From an uncultured Microcaldota archaeon (GTDB lineage Archaea > Micrarchaeota > Micrarchaeia > Anstonellales > J096), in NCBI GenBank assembly GCA_938083015.1, contig CALKCX010000007.1:1-40032 (forward strand): a DNA stretch of 40,032 bases, given 5' to 3'. The translations under genes were made by a program, and so were the position numbers. Under the pieces are notes generated by a model. That model saw only the letters and a list, made by a program, of their open reading frames with translations. It was not told where the DNA came from and ran no database searches. Position 1 is the stretch's first letter, and every line of letters begins with the position of its first letter. Of the stretch, positions 1 to 7,901 are shown in pieces.

Positions 1-282
1 GATGCAACCAGAACTATTTTCATATCGACATTGACTAATCCTTCTTTACTATTATTAATTATACCTCTAATATTAATATTTAGAATAGCCAAAGTACAAA
101 TTATAAAAGTCGAAGATAGCAATATAGTAATTGTAAAAAATATACTTAATAGACCAATTAGACGATTAAAAATCGTAATTCTAGATCGAGAATACACGAC
201 AGATGAACAAGGAATGATAAAAACTAATTTACCAGTAGAATCTAATAACATCAAGATAAAGGGCTTCTGGATAAGGTTATAA
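1..282 (+). CDS. C-terminal part of a single-pass membrane protein (partial, 5' end outside window)
   Basis: The reading frame is open from base 1, so this is the 3' end of a longer gene; the first in-frame TTG at 31 is not a convincing start. The 93 visible residues begin DATRT, then a hydrophobic helix (about residues 14-28), a basic turn, and a roughly 55-residue domain of short strands containing YTTDEQG. That pattern resembles carboxypeptidase-regulatory or Ig-like beta domains, but the match is by eye only. The basic residues after the helix suggest the C-terminus is cytoplasmic. A close paralogue enters from the other end of the window on the minus strand (39424-40032), sharing an almost identical 3' block. 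The stop codon overlaps the end of the convergent Pth2 gene by 6 bases. The function is unknown. Confidence 0.75.
   Translation, partial: DATRTIFISTLTNPSLLLLIIPLILIFRIAKVQIIKVEDSNIVIVKNILNRPIRRLKIVILDREYTTDEQGMIKTNLPVESNNIKIKGFWIRL
190..274 (+). repeat. Left copy of an 85-bp inverted repeat (3' block of paralogous gene)
   Basis: Bases 190-274 match the reverse complement of 39432-39516 with a single difference (a C/T change in the Thr/Asn region). Upstream, similarity continues in patches: the DATRT segment and the membrane helix are close, while the stretch between the helix and the block has diverged more. The block encodes the conserved end of the beta-like domain. Patchy near-identity suggests recent duplication or gene conversion. 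Confidence 0.9.
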
Positions 283-627
283 TAATTTTAGGTGGCCAGT
301 AATCTTATCTAGTATCTCTTCAGATTCAGGACCAATACAAATAGCTGTAATAGTCCCAGGTATAAGTTGAGTTAATCCGCTATCTCTTATGATAACAGCT
401 TCTAACCCTGCTTTATAAGCATCTTCATATATTTTCAATAATTCCGTCTCTGTTTGAACTTTCAATACTATTTTCTTTGCCCCTGTTTTTAACCATTCAA
501 GAGCTTTATCTTTATTTTTATTTAATACTCTATAAAATCCTTCTACACTAGCATGAGCAACCTGTGCAGCTAATTTACCTTTTCCCATTTCTAAATCTAA
601 TCTTACGATTATCACTTGTTTAAGCAT
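277..627 (-). CDS. pth2: Peptidyl-tRNA hydrolase, Pth2 type
   Basis: This 116-residue protein is the archaeal/eukaryotic Pth2 enzyme, which releases tRNA from peptidyl-tRNA that has dropped off the ribosome. The hallmarks are the N-terminal strand followed by DLEMGKGKLAAQVAHA (residues 11-26, with the conserved Lys-Gly-Lys and Gln-Val-Ala-His), the DAYKAGL segment, and the RDSGLTQL then PGTITAICIGP core near the C-terminus. The length is normal for the family. The ATG at 627 lies 34 bases from the divergent gene at 662, with a TTTAAAA-type box about 18-31 bases upstream, so the transcript is probably leaderless. The 3' end overlaps the partial membrane-protein gene by 6 bases. Confidence 0.96.
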   Translation of the reverse strand: MLKQVIIVRLDLEMGKGKLAAQVAHASVEGFYRVLNKNKDKALEWLKTGAKKIVLKVQTETELLKIYEDAYKAGLEAVIIRDSGLTQLIPGTITAICIGPESEEILDKITGHLKLL

Positions 628-661
628 ATTATTAAAAATTATTTACATTTTAAATAACAAT
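628..661. promoter_or_regulatory. Divergent leaderless promoter pair (pth2 / transglutaminase-like gene)
   Basis: Only 34 bases separate the two start codons. A TTAAAAATT box at about 632-641 lies 20-31 bases before the plus-strand ATG, and the reverse complement of 646-656 (ATTTAAAATG-like) lies at the same distance before the minus-strand ATG. There is no room for 5' leaders, so both mRNAs probably begin at or next to the start codon. Confidence 0.6.
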
Positions 662-1633
662 ATGAATTATCAACTAGTATTGATAGTGGCATTGTCTATA
701 GTATTATTGATTAGCATATATTTAGTAATTGAAAAAGATAAAGAGCTATCTCAATCTTATTCTAAAATATCTGATTTAGAAGCTAAATTAAATTATATGC
801 AATCAAGAAATGAGCAATTGATTAAAGAATTAGAAATTATTAATAGTAAATTGCCACAATATGAACAAACTAGGTATTATTTAACATCTAGAATTAACGA
901 ATTAGAGAATAAGCTTATAGAATTAAATATTAGTCTTGAGGAAAAAAATAAAATGTATGAACAATTATTAGATCAGTATATTCAATTAAATAAATCTTTA
1001 GCAGAGTTTGATAATAATAAAATTCTAATAGAAGAGATACGTAAAATGTTAGATTGGGTAGGTACGAATTACAAGGGCACGTCATCAATATATGAAAAGC
1101 TTAAAAATGAAATTGTTCAGTATTGTCTAAACAATTCTATATTAGATCTTAGTTGTAGCTATTATGTAATAGAAAATTATATAACATATGATAATAGTAT
1201 GAATGCTGTAACAATATTTAATGCATTGGAAATGAAAAAAGGTGATTGTCTTACTTATAGTATTTTAATGCACAGATTAATAACAGATCTAAGACCAATT
1301 AAGGTAAAATATATAGTTAGAAACATAGGTATTGATCATAAGTTTATAATTAGAGATCAATATTATAATATCAAAGATCATTCTTCAGAAACCATAGATT
1401 ATAAAATATCTAAAGTTGTATGCTATGGTAATAGAGGAGCTGGGCATTGTGGTTTAGTATTTGACGATTTATTAATAGATTACAAATATGGTAGATATCT
1501 AGGTAAGATCGGTGATAATATAGATTATTGCAAAACAGAATCTTGTAAATGGAAAACAGGGTATATAACTATGATAATAGATAGCAATGATATAGAATAT
1601 TTAGATAGATCTTTAAGAAGATTGTTAGGTTGA
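662..1633 (+). CDS. Membrane-anchored coiled-coil protein with transglutaminase-like domain
   Basis: 323 residues. An N-terminal hydrophobic helix (about 4-22) anchors the protein, most likely facing outward. A long coiled coil follows (about 25-120). The C-terminal domain has a transglutaminase-like pattern: GDCLTYS with Cys196 at the start of a helix, His226 in GIDHKFI, and Asp239 in the next strand, consistent with a Cys-His-Asp triad. Such domains act as peptidases, amidases or crosslinkers; the substrate cannot be told here. Further Cys residues (254, 263, 290, 295) could bind metal or form disulfides. It heads a transcript with the ABCE1 gene, whose start is 4 bases past its stop. The fold assignment is by motif only. 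Confidence 0.6.
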   Translation: MNYQLVLIVALSIVLLISIYLVIEKDKELSQSYSKISDLEAKLNYMQSRNEQLIKELEIINSKLPQYEQTRYYLTSRINELENKLIELNISLEEKNKMYEQLLDQYIQLNKSLAEFDNNKILIEEIRKMLDWVGTNYKGTSSIYEKLKNEIVQYCLNNSILDLSCSYYVIENYITYDNSMNAVTIFNALEMKKGDCLTYSILMHRLITDLRPIKVKYIVRNIGIDHKFIIRDQYYNIKDHSSETIDYKISKVVCYGNRGAGHCGLVFDDLLIDYKYGRYLGKIGDNIDYCKTESCKWKTGYITMIIDSNDIEYLDRSLRRLLG

Positions 1634-1637
1634 GTCA

Positions 1638-3320
1638 ATGGCAAAACTATCGTTAAGTTCTAAAATACCTAAAAAGAGAATAGCAGTTATAGATAAAGAG
1701 CTATGTACTAAAGAAGAATGTGGATATCTTTGTGTAAAGATATGTCCTGTAAATAGAAGTAAGAAAGAATGTATAAAATTAGATCAAGATGGATACCCAG
1801 TAATAGATGAAGGTTTGTGTATAGGTTGTGGATTGTGCGTACCTAAATGTCCTAATGATGCTATAAGAATAATAAATCTTGATTACGAATTTAATAGAAC
1901 AGTACATTCATTTGGAGTAAATAGTTTTCGAATATATAGTTTACCATTACCTAAAGAAGGAGCTGTAGTTGGATTCTTAGGTAAAAACGGTATAGGTAAG
2001 ACAACAATATTAAATATATTGTCTAAAAAGCTAGTACCTAATTTTGATAAGAATGTTCAAAATTGGGAAGATGCTTATAAACATATGACTAATATTGAAA
2101 GATCTTTTTTCTCTAATAATAAAAAGATATCTATAAAACCGCAGAATATTGAGATATTTAGGAATTCGAATATAACTTTAGGTCAATTATTATCTGAACT
2201 TTCTTTGAATTTACCTTCATTTGACCATTTACTTCATAGAAGATTAGATCAATTAAGTGGTGGAGAATTACAAACATTGCTTATAGAAATAGCTTTAAAT
2301 CAAAAAGCTCAATTATACTATATAGATGAACCTACTAATTTCTTAGATATACATCAAAGATTAAAGTATGCTATTAGAATAAGAGAAGTATTGGAAGGAA
2401 AAGACGTAATTATAATAGATCATGATATTGCCTTTCTTGATTATGTTGCCGATTATCTATATTTGTTCGTAGGTGAAGAAGATGTATTTGGATTTAGTTC
2501 TGAGATAAGAAATACGAGAAATGGTATTAATGAGTATTTAGAAGGTTTTCTAAAGACAGAGAATTACAGATTTAGAGAAGAGATTAGGTTTGATGACTAT
2601 TCTGAAACTGAACATAGTAATTCTGTTTTAATAGAATATGAAGATATGGATATAAAAATAGGTGATTTTAGTTTAAAAGTACATAAAGGAGATATAAGAA
2701 TAGGAGAGATACTTGGAATATTGGGTAGGAATGGTATTGGTAAAACTACTTTTATATCAAAAATAGTAAATATGTATGATAATTTAAGATTAGCTTATAA
2801 GCCCCAATATATAATACCGTCTGATCAATTTGTTAAAGATCTTAACATAAATAATAATTTGATTGAAATGTTTAATATAAGAAGATCAATTATGGATAGA
2901 AAATTAAATCAATTAAGTGGTGGACAATTGCAAAAAGTATATATAGCTTATACTTTATCAAAAGATGCCGATATATACTTATTGGATGAACCTACAGCTT
3001 ATTTAGATATAGAAAATAGGATAAGGTTGATAAAGATTCTTAGAAAATATGCGAGTGAGAAACAGAAATCTATATTGGTTATAGATCATGATATTATGTT
3101 TATGGATAGATTAGCTCATAGATTAATAGTATTTGATGGAGATCCGGGAAGATATGGTATTGGGTCTTCGCCTATGGATAAGATAGAAGGTATGAACAGA
3201 TTTTTATCAATTTTAAATATAACTATGAGAAGAGATCCAGATTCTAGAAGACCTAGAATTAACAAACCAGGTAGTGTACTTGATAGAGAACAGAGAATTA
3301 GTGGAAAATTCTATTCTTAA
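1638..3320 (+). CDS. rli1: ABCE1 / Rli1 ribosome-recycling ATPase
   Basis: ABCE1 splits terminated ribosomes into subunits and is essential in archaea and eukaryotes. In 560 residues the expected domains appear in order. The ferredoxin-like region has Cys23, 28, 32, 36 and Cys61, 64, 67, 71 for two 4Fe-4S clusters. The first nucleotide-binding domain has GKNGIGKTT (near 116-123), LSGGELQ and DEPTNFLD; the second has GRNGIGKTT, LSGGQLQ and DEPTAYLD. The protein is slightly shorter than typical homologues (about 590-600). It follows the transglutaminase-like gene by 4 bases. Its last 23 bases overlap the end of the convergent phytoene synthase gene. Confidence 0.97.
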   Translation: MAKLSLSSKIPKKRIAVIDKELCTKEECGYLCVKICPVNRSKKECIKLDQDGYPVIDEGLCIGCGLCVPKCPNDAIRIINLDYEFNRTVHSFGVNSFRIYSLPLPKEGAVVGFLGKNGIGKTTILNILSKKLVPNFDKNVQNWEDAYKHMTNIERSFFSNNKKISIKPQNIEIFRNSNITLGQLLSELSLNLPSFDHLLHRRLDQLSGGELQTLLIEIALNQKAQLYYIDEPTNFLDIHQRLKYAIRIREVLEGKDVIIIDHDIAFLDYVADYLYLFVGEEDVFGFSSEIRNTRNGINEYLEGFLKTENYRFREEIRFDDYSETEHSNSVLIEYEDMDIKIGDFSLKVHKGDIRIGEILGILGRNGIGKTTFISKIVNMYDNLRLAYKPQYIIPSDQFVKDLNINNNLIEMFNIRRSIMDRKLNQLSGGQLQKVYIAYTLSKDADIYLLDEPTAYLDIENRIRLIKILRKYASEKQKSILVIDHDIMFMDRLAHRLIVFDGDPGRYGIGSSPMDKIEGMNRFLSILNITMRRDPDSRRPRINKPGSVLDREQRISGKFYS

Positions 3321-4092
3321 TAGCATATATTGCAGCTCTTACATAGCCAGGTCTTATCTTCTTATTTAATATCGTTTTTGGATTTTTATATATCTCTTGC
3401 CCTATCCACATGTACAATTCTGTAGCTGTATTTATCGGTATTTTATATATTTTGGGCATGTCTAATATGTATTTTTTTGAACTCTCTATCCATCCCCAAG
3501 CTATTCTAAGTTCATATCTTAATAGATCTCTAAGATTATTATTAAATATATTAATATCGACATCGAATATTTGTCTATGTTCTATTGGTAAATATACACG
3601 ACCTATCTTTAAATCTTCATACACATCTCTGACAAAATTTATCATCTGCATACCTCTTCCTAATAATCTGGCCCCTTTGAAATATCTATTGTCTAATCCT
3701 AATATTCTAACTATGGCCATACCTACAATCTCAGCTGAACCATACATGTATTGAAGAAGCTCATTATATGTATACTCTTTTTTATATATATCGTATTCCA
3801 TAGATTTAAAGAATGCCTCTATCCAATCTTTTTCTAAACCTACTCTATCCATGAAATCTACGAATTGTTTAGCTATTTTATATTCCAGATTATTTAAAGT
3901 CCGATCTATATTGTTTAATACAAGGTCTTTTATATTAAAAAACAATTCTAATTTTTGGGGATGTTTATCGACTAAATCATCTACAGTTCTTAGAAAAGCA
4001 TATAACAAAGATATATTCTCTCTTATATTTTCTGGAAATAATAGATTAGATATTCCATATGTGTGACTTGATTTTAAAATTATCTCATTCAT
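3298..4092 (-). CDS. crtB: Squalene/phytoene synthase family protein
   Basis: 264 residues of the trans-isoprenyl diphosphate synthase head-to-head family, which condenses two C15 or C20 isoprenyl diphosphates. Both Asp-rich motifs are visible: DDLVD (38-42) and RDVYEDLKIGRVYLP (155-169), together with the YAFLRTVDD entry and a GRGMQMINFVRD helix. The family is clear, but squalene versus phytoene as product cannot be decided. No desaturase, cyclase or other carotenoid gene is in the window. The ATG at 4092 has its own TTTAAA box about 25-30 bases upstream, inside the 21-base gap to the preceding gene and its end, so it can be transcribed alone. The 3' end overlaps rli1 by 23 bases. Confidence 0.9.
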   Translation of the reverse strand: MNEIILKSSHTYGISNLLFPENIRENISLLYAFLRTVDDLVDKHPQKLELFFNIKDLVLNNIDRTLNNLEYKIAKQFVDFMDRVGLEKDWIEAFFKSMEYDIYKKEYTYNELLQYMYGSAEIVGMAIVRILGLDNRYFKGARLLGRGMQMINFVRDVYEDLKIGRVYLPIEHRQIFDVDINIFNNNLRDLLRYELRIAWGWIESSKKYILDMPKIYKIPINTATELYMWIGQEIYKNPKTILNKKIRPGYVRAAIYAIKNRIFH

Positions 4093-4113
4093 AATATTAT
4101 TACATCTATCAAT

Positions 4114-5079
4114 TTAAATATTCTGTTTTAACCTTCTAATAGCTTCTACATCACCTTTATAGAATTCTTGTCTATCAAATATAGATGTAACAGGGTATTT
4201 TTTATGTTTATATATTGATATCATCTCGTTTATTTTATCAATATCAATTCTCTGTTTTAGATTTTTCAATAGTTTGTACCAATCTATAGGTATACCGTGA
4301 GAAGCAAAAAGTATTTTAAGCTCAAACAGATAATTATCGCCCTCTATTAAATAGGATTTTAAAAGAGGGTTCATCTGACCTTTAAATCCAGCTTCGTATA
4401 TTTTATCTGTAAATTCTTTATCTTTTAGATTTTCAATTTGAAATAGAATTTCTATACGATGTATTACATCTTTGTATTTTTCCAAATCTAATAATAAAAA
4501 TACGGGCTTTCTAAACATTATTGGAATTAGATAATCAGGAGTTAGATTTAATAAAGCGCCTATATCGATAAACAAATTCTTTCCTATTAGATAGTTTATA
4601 ATTTTAAACCTAAGATATTTATCTAAAACATCTAATCTATCAAGATCTTCGATAAGTTTCGATACCGATTTATAGTTTTTAGCTATTTCTTCTAAAGTAC
4701 TACCTAATTCTTTTTCATCTACATAACGTCTATATTCTAAATATCGATCTAAAGCTTGGGGATTCTGTATGATCTCTTTTATCAACAGAGATTCTATGTT
4801 TATTTCTGGAAAAATTAGATATGCCTTGATAACAGGTTTTGGAATATCGTGTTTTATTATATATGGTTTTATACTGTGAATAGCTTGCTTAGTGTCTATT
4901 CCTAATTCTTTTGATAATTCATAGAATTTAATAAGATTTGCAAATATGTTACTATAAGCATGATTTAAAGTAGTTAAACTTGGATTATTATTGTAATAAT
5001 CTAATAAAGCTTTGAATTCGTTTTCATATCCAATCTCGTGTAAAAATTTTATCATCATATAAGCGGATATTCTTTTCAT
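4114..5079 (-). CDS. Uncharacterised all-helical protein
   Basis: I do not recognise this 321-residue protein. It is predicted to be almost entirely alpha-helical and soluble, rich in Lys, Ile, Leu and Tyr, with no signal peptide and no long hydrophobic segment. Repeated short amphipathic helices give it a solenoid-like look. The start at 5079 is supported by a TTTAAAAATA-like box 20-32 bases upstream, shared with the divergent tmk promoter. The phytoene synthase gene follows 21 bases downstream in the same direction, but that gene has its own box, so a functional link is unproven. A resemblance to the helical AtpC subunit was considered and not supported. Confidence 0.75.
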   Translation of the reverse strand: MKRISAYMMIKFLHEIGYENEFKALLDYYNNNPSLTTLNHAYSNIFANLIKFYELSKELGIDTKQAIHSIKPYIIKHDIPKPVIKAYLIFPEINIESLLIKEIIQNPQALDRYLEYRRYVDEKELGSTLEEIAKNYKSVSKLIEDLDRLDVLDKYLRFKIINYLIGKNLFIDIGALLNLTPDYLIPIMFRKPVFLLLDLEKYKDVIHRIEILFQIENLKDKEFTDKIYEAGFKGQMNPLLKSYLIEGDNYLFELKILFASHGIPIDWYKLLKNLKQRIDIDKINEMISIYKHKKYPVTSIFDRQEFYKGDVEAIRRLKQNI

Positions 5080-5127
5080 ATATTATGGAATAGTTTAATA
5101 TTATTTTTAAATAGCTTATTAAATATT
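5080..5127. promoter_or_regulatory. Divergent leaderless promoter region (helical protein / tmk)
   Basis: The 48-base gap contains TTATTTTTAAAT at 5101-5112, about 16-27 bases before the tmk ATG. Read on the other strand, the overlapping TTTAAAAATAATATT lies about 20-32 bases before the minus-strand ATG. A single AT-rich core can therefore serve both directions. Confidence 0.55.
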
Positions 5128-5676
5128 ATGAAGGTTGCTGTTGAAGGTATAGATGGGGCAGGTAAAACTACTATATCAAGAATATTGGCCAGCAAGTATA
5201 ATATAGAATATATAAAATTTCCTAGATATGAATTCATACCTATGATAAAGAGACATTTAACAGGAGAGATAGTACTTGAAGATAGGGTAACTGTGTTACT
5301 ATTTCTAGCTGATATCTTAGATGGTATAAACAATAAAACTAAATACATAGCTGATAGATTATTCTTTTCTACAATAGCTTATTCTAAAATGGATATAGAT
5401 ATGTTGATAAACACAATTGAGATTTTTAATATAGATTTTCCCGATTATGTAATATATCTTGATATTGATTTAAATACAGCTATATCTAGAATAGCAAAAA
5501 AATGGGATATATCTGTTTATGATAAAAATAAAGAATTATTAGAAAGGGTAAAAACTAGATATGAATGGTTATTTGATAATCATAAGATAAAATCTAAGAC
5601 AAATGTTCTATGGATAGATGCAAGAAAAGATCTTGAAAGCGTATTATTAGATATATATAAATCAATAAAATTCTGA
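5128..5676 (+). CDS. tmk: Thymidylate kinase
   Basis: dTMP kinase phosphorylates dTMP to dTDP in DNA precursor synthesis. The 182-residue protein starts with a P-loop, EGIDGAGKTT (residues 6-15), followed by the FPRYE substrate-binding segment and the LADILDG and ADRLFFSTIAYS region containing the Asp-Arg pair typical of the family. It is a little shorter than bacterial enzymes (about 205-210). The start is the first ATG after a TATA-like box at 5101-5112, with no ribosome-binding site, which fits leaderless expression. The last 15 bases overlap the convergent DUF357 gene. A different deoxynucleoside monophosphate specificity cannot be excluded. Confidence 0.92.
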   Translation: MKVAVEGIDGAGKTTISRILASKYNIEYIKFPRYEFIPMIKRHLTGEIVLEDRVTVLLFLADILDGINNKTKYIADRLFFSTIAYSKMDIDMLINTIEIFNIDFPDYVIYLDIDLNTAISRIAKKWDISVYDKNKELLERVKTRYEWLFDNHKIKSKTNVLWIDARKDLESVLLDIYKSIKF

Positions 5677-5886
5677 AAGTTTATATCCTTGTTGTAATAA
5701 TGCACCTTCAAGTAGACCATATGCATAATCTGCTGCAGCAATAGCATTGAAGTATTTACGATTCTTAAGAAAGTATTTAGCATCGTTGATATAATCTTGA
5801 GCTTTATTCCATATACTTTGTTTTATCTTTCCCTTGCTATACCATAATAGGTTTTCTGCTTTTAATATTGCAATTGTTGTTCTCAT
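5662..5886 (-). CDS. DUF357 family small protein
   Basis: A 74-residue archaeal protein with the DUF357 signature, a helical hairpin containing AQDYINDAKYFL and ADYAYGLLEGALLQ. The function of the family is unknown. The start codon overlaps the stop of the upstream MetRS gene (ATGA at 5883-5886), so the two are co-transcribed and probably translationally coupled. The 3' end overlaps tmk by 15 bases. Confidence 0.85.
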   Translation of the reverse strand: MRTTIAILKAENLLWYSKGKIKQSIWNKAQDYINDAKYFLKNRKYFNAIAAADYAYGLLEGALLQQGYKLSEFY

Positions 5887-7424
5887 GTTCCTATACTTTG
5901 TTTAAGTATATCAATTTCATTTTCTAATTTTTTAAACGGTATTATACTTCCGCCGAATACTATTTTATTAGGATATCTAAGATCTATATCTTGACCATAT
6001 AGTTTTAATATATTAGACGTTGTAAATGGTATAAATGGGTATAATAGTTTGGTTACAAACATTGTACCGAATAATACTTTTGATATTATTGGTTTAGCAT
6101 GATTATAATCTAGCTTCCAAGGTTCTTTTTCAGTTAATATCTTATTGTAATATCCGACTAATCCCATAGCAACTTCAAGACCTTCTTTCAATTTTACGTT
6201 ATCCATATACTCGATGTATCTATTGTATGCGTTTATCTCATCTTGATCCATATCTGTTTTTTCTAAATCTCTACCATTCCAAAGCTTCAATATTCTAGTT
6301 ATAAGATTACCATAATTAGCAATAAGATCGTTGTTAATTTTATTTTTAAAGTCATTAAAAGAAAAGTCCGAATCTATTAGACCTGATGGAGAAATTGTCG
6401 TCATGTAATATCTTATATAATCTGGGTTAATATGATTTAAAGTAGCTTCTAATGATAAAAACCATCCTCTACTTTTTGAGAACTTCTTACCTTCTAATGT
6501 TAAATAACCTCTAACCGGAATTTTATAAGGTAAATTCATATTTGCACCGTAAAGCATAGCAGGCCAGAATAGATAATGATGATAAATTATGTCTTTGCCT
6601 ATGAAATGATATATTTTAGAGTTATTCCATACTTCTCTCCAATCTCTTCTTAAAGCTCTTAAAGAACCGATATAACCTATTGGAGCGTCAAACCATACGT
6701 AAAATACTTTTCCAGGTAAATCTGGTACAGGAATTCCCCAATCTAGATCTCTAACAATATCCCAATCTTGTAAATCATCTAACCATCCTTTAAGATAATT
6801 ATATATTTCAATATCAGCTATTTTTATATTGTATTCTCTTAAAAAATTAGCAAAATAACTAAGTTTAAAAAACAGATGATCGCTGTCTCTAAGCTTAGGT
6901 CTAGTATTGGTAATCGTACAATATGGATCTATTAAGTCACCTACATGTAAAGTCTTTCCACAGTTTTCACATTGATCAGCGTATTGATCCTGTGCATTGC
7001 AGTATTTACATTTTCCCTTAATATACCTATCGGGCATAAATTTATTAAGTTCTTCACAATAATATTGAGTTACCTTCTTTTGATATATGTATTGTCTAAG
7101 AGCTTGGTAAAATTCTAATGTAGTAAACCTATTTTCTTGACTAGAAGTCCAATGGAATATATCAAATTCTATACCTAATCTTTTGAATTCTTCTAAATCT
7201 TTATTATGATAATATCTTACCAATTCTATAGGAGCTATTCCTCTTTTCTCTGCCTCTATTACTATCGGAGTACCATGATCATCTGTTGCACATATAAAAA
7301 TTGCCTGTTCTCCTTTCATCTTTAGGTATTTATAAAATATATCTGCGGGAAGATATGTACTTTTAATATGTCCTAGATGAATGGGCCCATTGGCGTATAT
7401 CAAAGCTGCAGTTATGATATTCAT
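5883..7424 (-). CDS. metG: Methionyl-tRNA synthetase
   Basis: This class I synthetase charges tRNA-Met. Over 513 residues I see the HIGH-type motif HLGH (16-19), the zinc knuckle CKYC with CENC (Cys139, 142, 152, 155), FYVWFDAPIGY, and KFSKS (314-318). An anticodon-binding helical domain follows. The protein ends there, so the EMAPII-like C-terminal tRNA-binding domain found in some MetRS is absent; in many archaea it is a separate gene or missing. The ATG at 7424 has a TATA-like box (7446-7455, read on the minus strand) centred about 26 bases upstream and shared with the divergent transcript. DUF357 follows with a 4-base overlap. Confidence 0.97.
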   Translation of the reverse strand: MNIITAALIYANGPIHLGHIKSTYLPADIFYKYLKMKGEQAIFICATDDHGTPIVIEAEKRGIAPIELVRYYHNKDLEEFKRLGIEFDIFHWTSSQENRFTTLEFYQALRQYIYQKKVTQYYCEELNKFMPDRYIKGKCKYCNAQDQYADQCENCGKTLHVGDLIDPYCTITNTRPKLRDSDHLFFKLSYFANFLREYNIKIADIEIYNYLKGWLDDLQDWDIVRDLDWGIPVPDLPGKVFYVWFDAPIGYIGSLRALRRDWREVWNNSKIYHFIGKDIIYHHYLFWPAMLYGANMNLPYKIPVRGYLTLEGKKFSKSRGWFLSLEATLNHINPDYIRYYMTTISPSGLIDSDFSFNDFKNKINNDLIANYGNLITRILKLWNGRDLEKTDMDQDEINAYNRYIEYMDNVKLKEGLEVAMGLVGYYNKILTEKEPWKLDYNHAKPIISKVLFGTMFVTKLLYPFIPFTTSNILKLYGQDIDLRYPNKIVFGGSIIPFKKLENEIDILKQSIGT

Positions 7425-7475
7425 GTATACCTATGATTAAATAGATTTAAAAAAGTTTAGATATATAAATACACG
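7425..7475. promoter_or_regulatory. Shared bidirectional TATA box (metG / SecB-like operon)
   Basis: The box TTTAAAAAAG at 7446-7455 is centred about 26 bases from the metG start (7424) and also about 26 bases from the ATG at 7476. One AT core placed symmetrically suits leaderless transcription in both directions. It marks 7476, not 7532, as the likely 5' end of the plus-strand transcript. Confidence 0.6.
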
Positions 7476-7535
7476 ATGATGAAACGAGGTATTACTGATA
7501 TGATGATGAATATGTTTACTGAGGTGATAATATGA
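7476..7535 (+). CDS. Possible leaderless Met-rich 19-residue leader peptide
   Basis: An ATG lies exactly where the shared TATA box predicts the transcript to start. It opens a 19-codon frame with six Met residues (MMKRGITDMMMNMFTEVII). Its TGA at 7533-7535 overlaps the ATG of the next gene (7532-7534), and the GAGGTGATA ribosome-binding site of that gene lies inside the frame. The arrangement suggests translational coupling. Such a short frame could also be chance, and no homologue is known to me. Confidence 0.35.
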   Translation: MMKRGITDMMMNMFTEVII

Positions 7536-7900
7536 TAGTCGGAGATGTTATCAATCAAGTAGCAGTAATAATAAAAGATAGAAACAATGTACCTTTTCCA
7601 GCTTTTAATCTTAGAATTCTAGATGTAGTAGAAGATAAAGATGTTACAGTTATAAAATATGAAGTTACCTTTGATTATGGAAATGCAGGTAAAATCGTAT
7701 TGACAGGAGAAGTCTATGAGAAGGGAGAAGAACATAAATTAGCTAAATTCTGGAAGGATAATAATAAATTGCCCAATGATTACGTTCCACAATTTATGAG
7801 TTTCGTTAACTGGATAGCTACTGTACATGCAACTGTAATATGCCAAACTATTAGATTTAGACCACCATTATTGCCTTTGACTTTTAATGTAAAAGAATAA
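7532..7900 (+). CDS. Small SecB-fold-like protein (tentative)
   Basis: 122 residues without a signal peptide. The order is an N-terminal strand, paired strands (DVTVIKYEVTF, then KIVLTGEVYE), and C-terminal helices ending in VICQTIRFRPPLLPLTF. The end is reminiscent of SecB, where a final helix leads into a Pro-Leu-rich segment of the type FPPLxLxPVNF. SecB-like chaperones hold unfolded proteins; archaeal homologues exist but are poorly studied. The match is a visual impression, not a family assignment. Translation is supported by a good GAGGTGATA site 5-6 bases before the ATG. It is followed after one base by the peroxiredoxin gene and then L41e, so these form one operon. Confidence 0.6.
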   Translation: MIVGDVINQVAVIIKDRNNVPFPAFNLRILDVVEDKDVTVIKYEVTFDYGNAGKIVLTGEVYEKGEEHKLAKFWKDNNKLPNDYVPQFMSFVNWIATVHATVICQTIRFRPPLLPLTFNVKE

Positions 7901-7901
7901 C

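Noticed and set aside
3410-3754. Open frame of 114 codons antisense to phytoene synthase
   Set aside because: It lies wholly inside a well-supported gene and has no promoter or ribosome-binding site; similar antisense frames elsewhere (for example 10534-10824) are also shadows.
4114-5079. A second AtpC-like subunit
   Set aside because: Only the general helical character is shared; the opening and repeat pattern of AtpC are not seen.
5076-5348. Open frame antisense to thymidylate kinase
   Set aside because: It overlaps a gene with clear kinase motifs and has no independent support.
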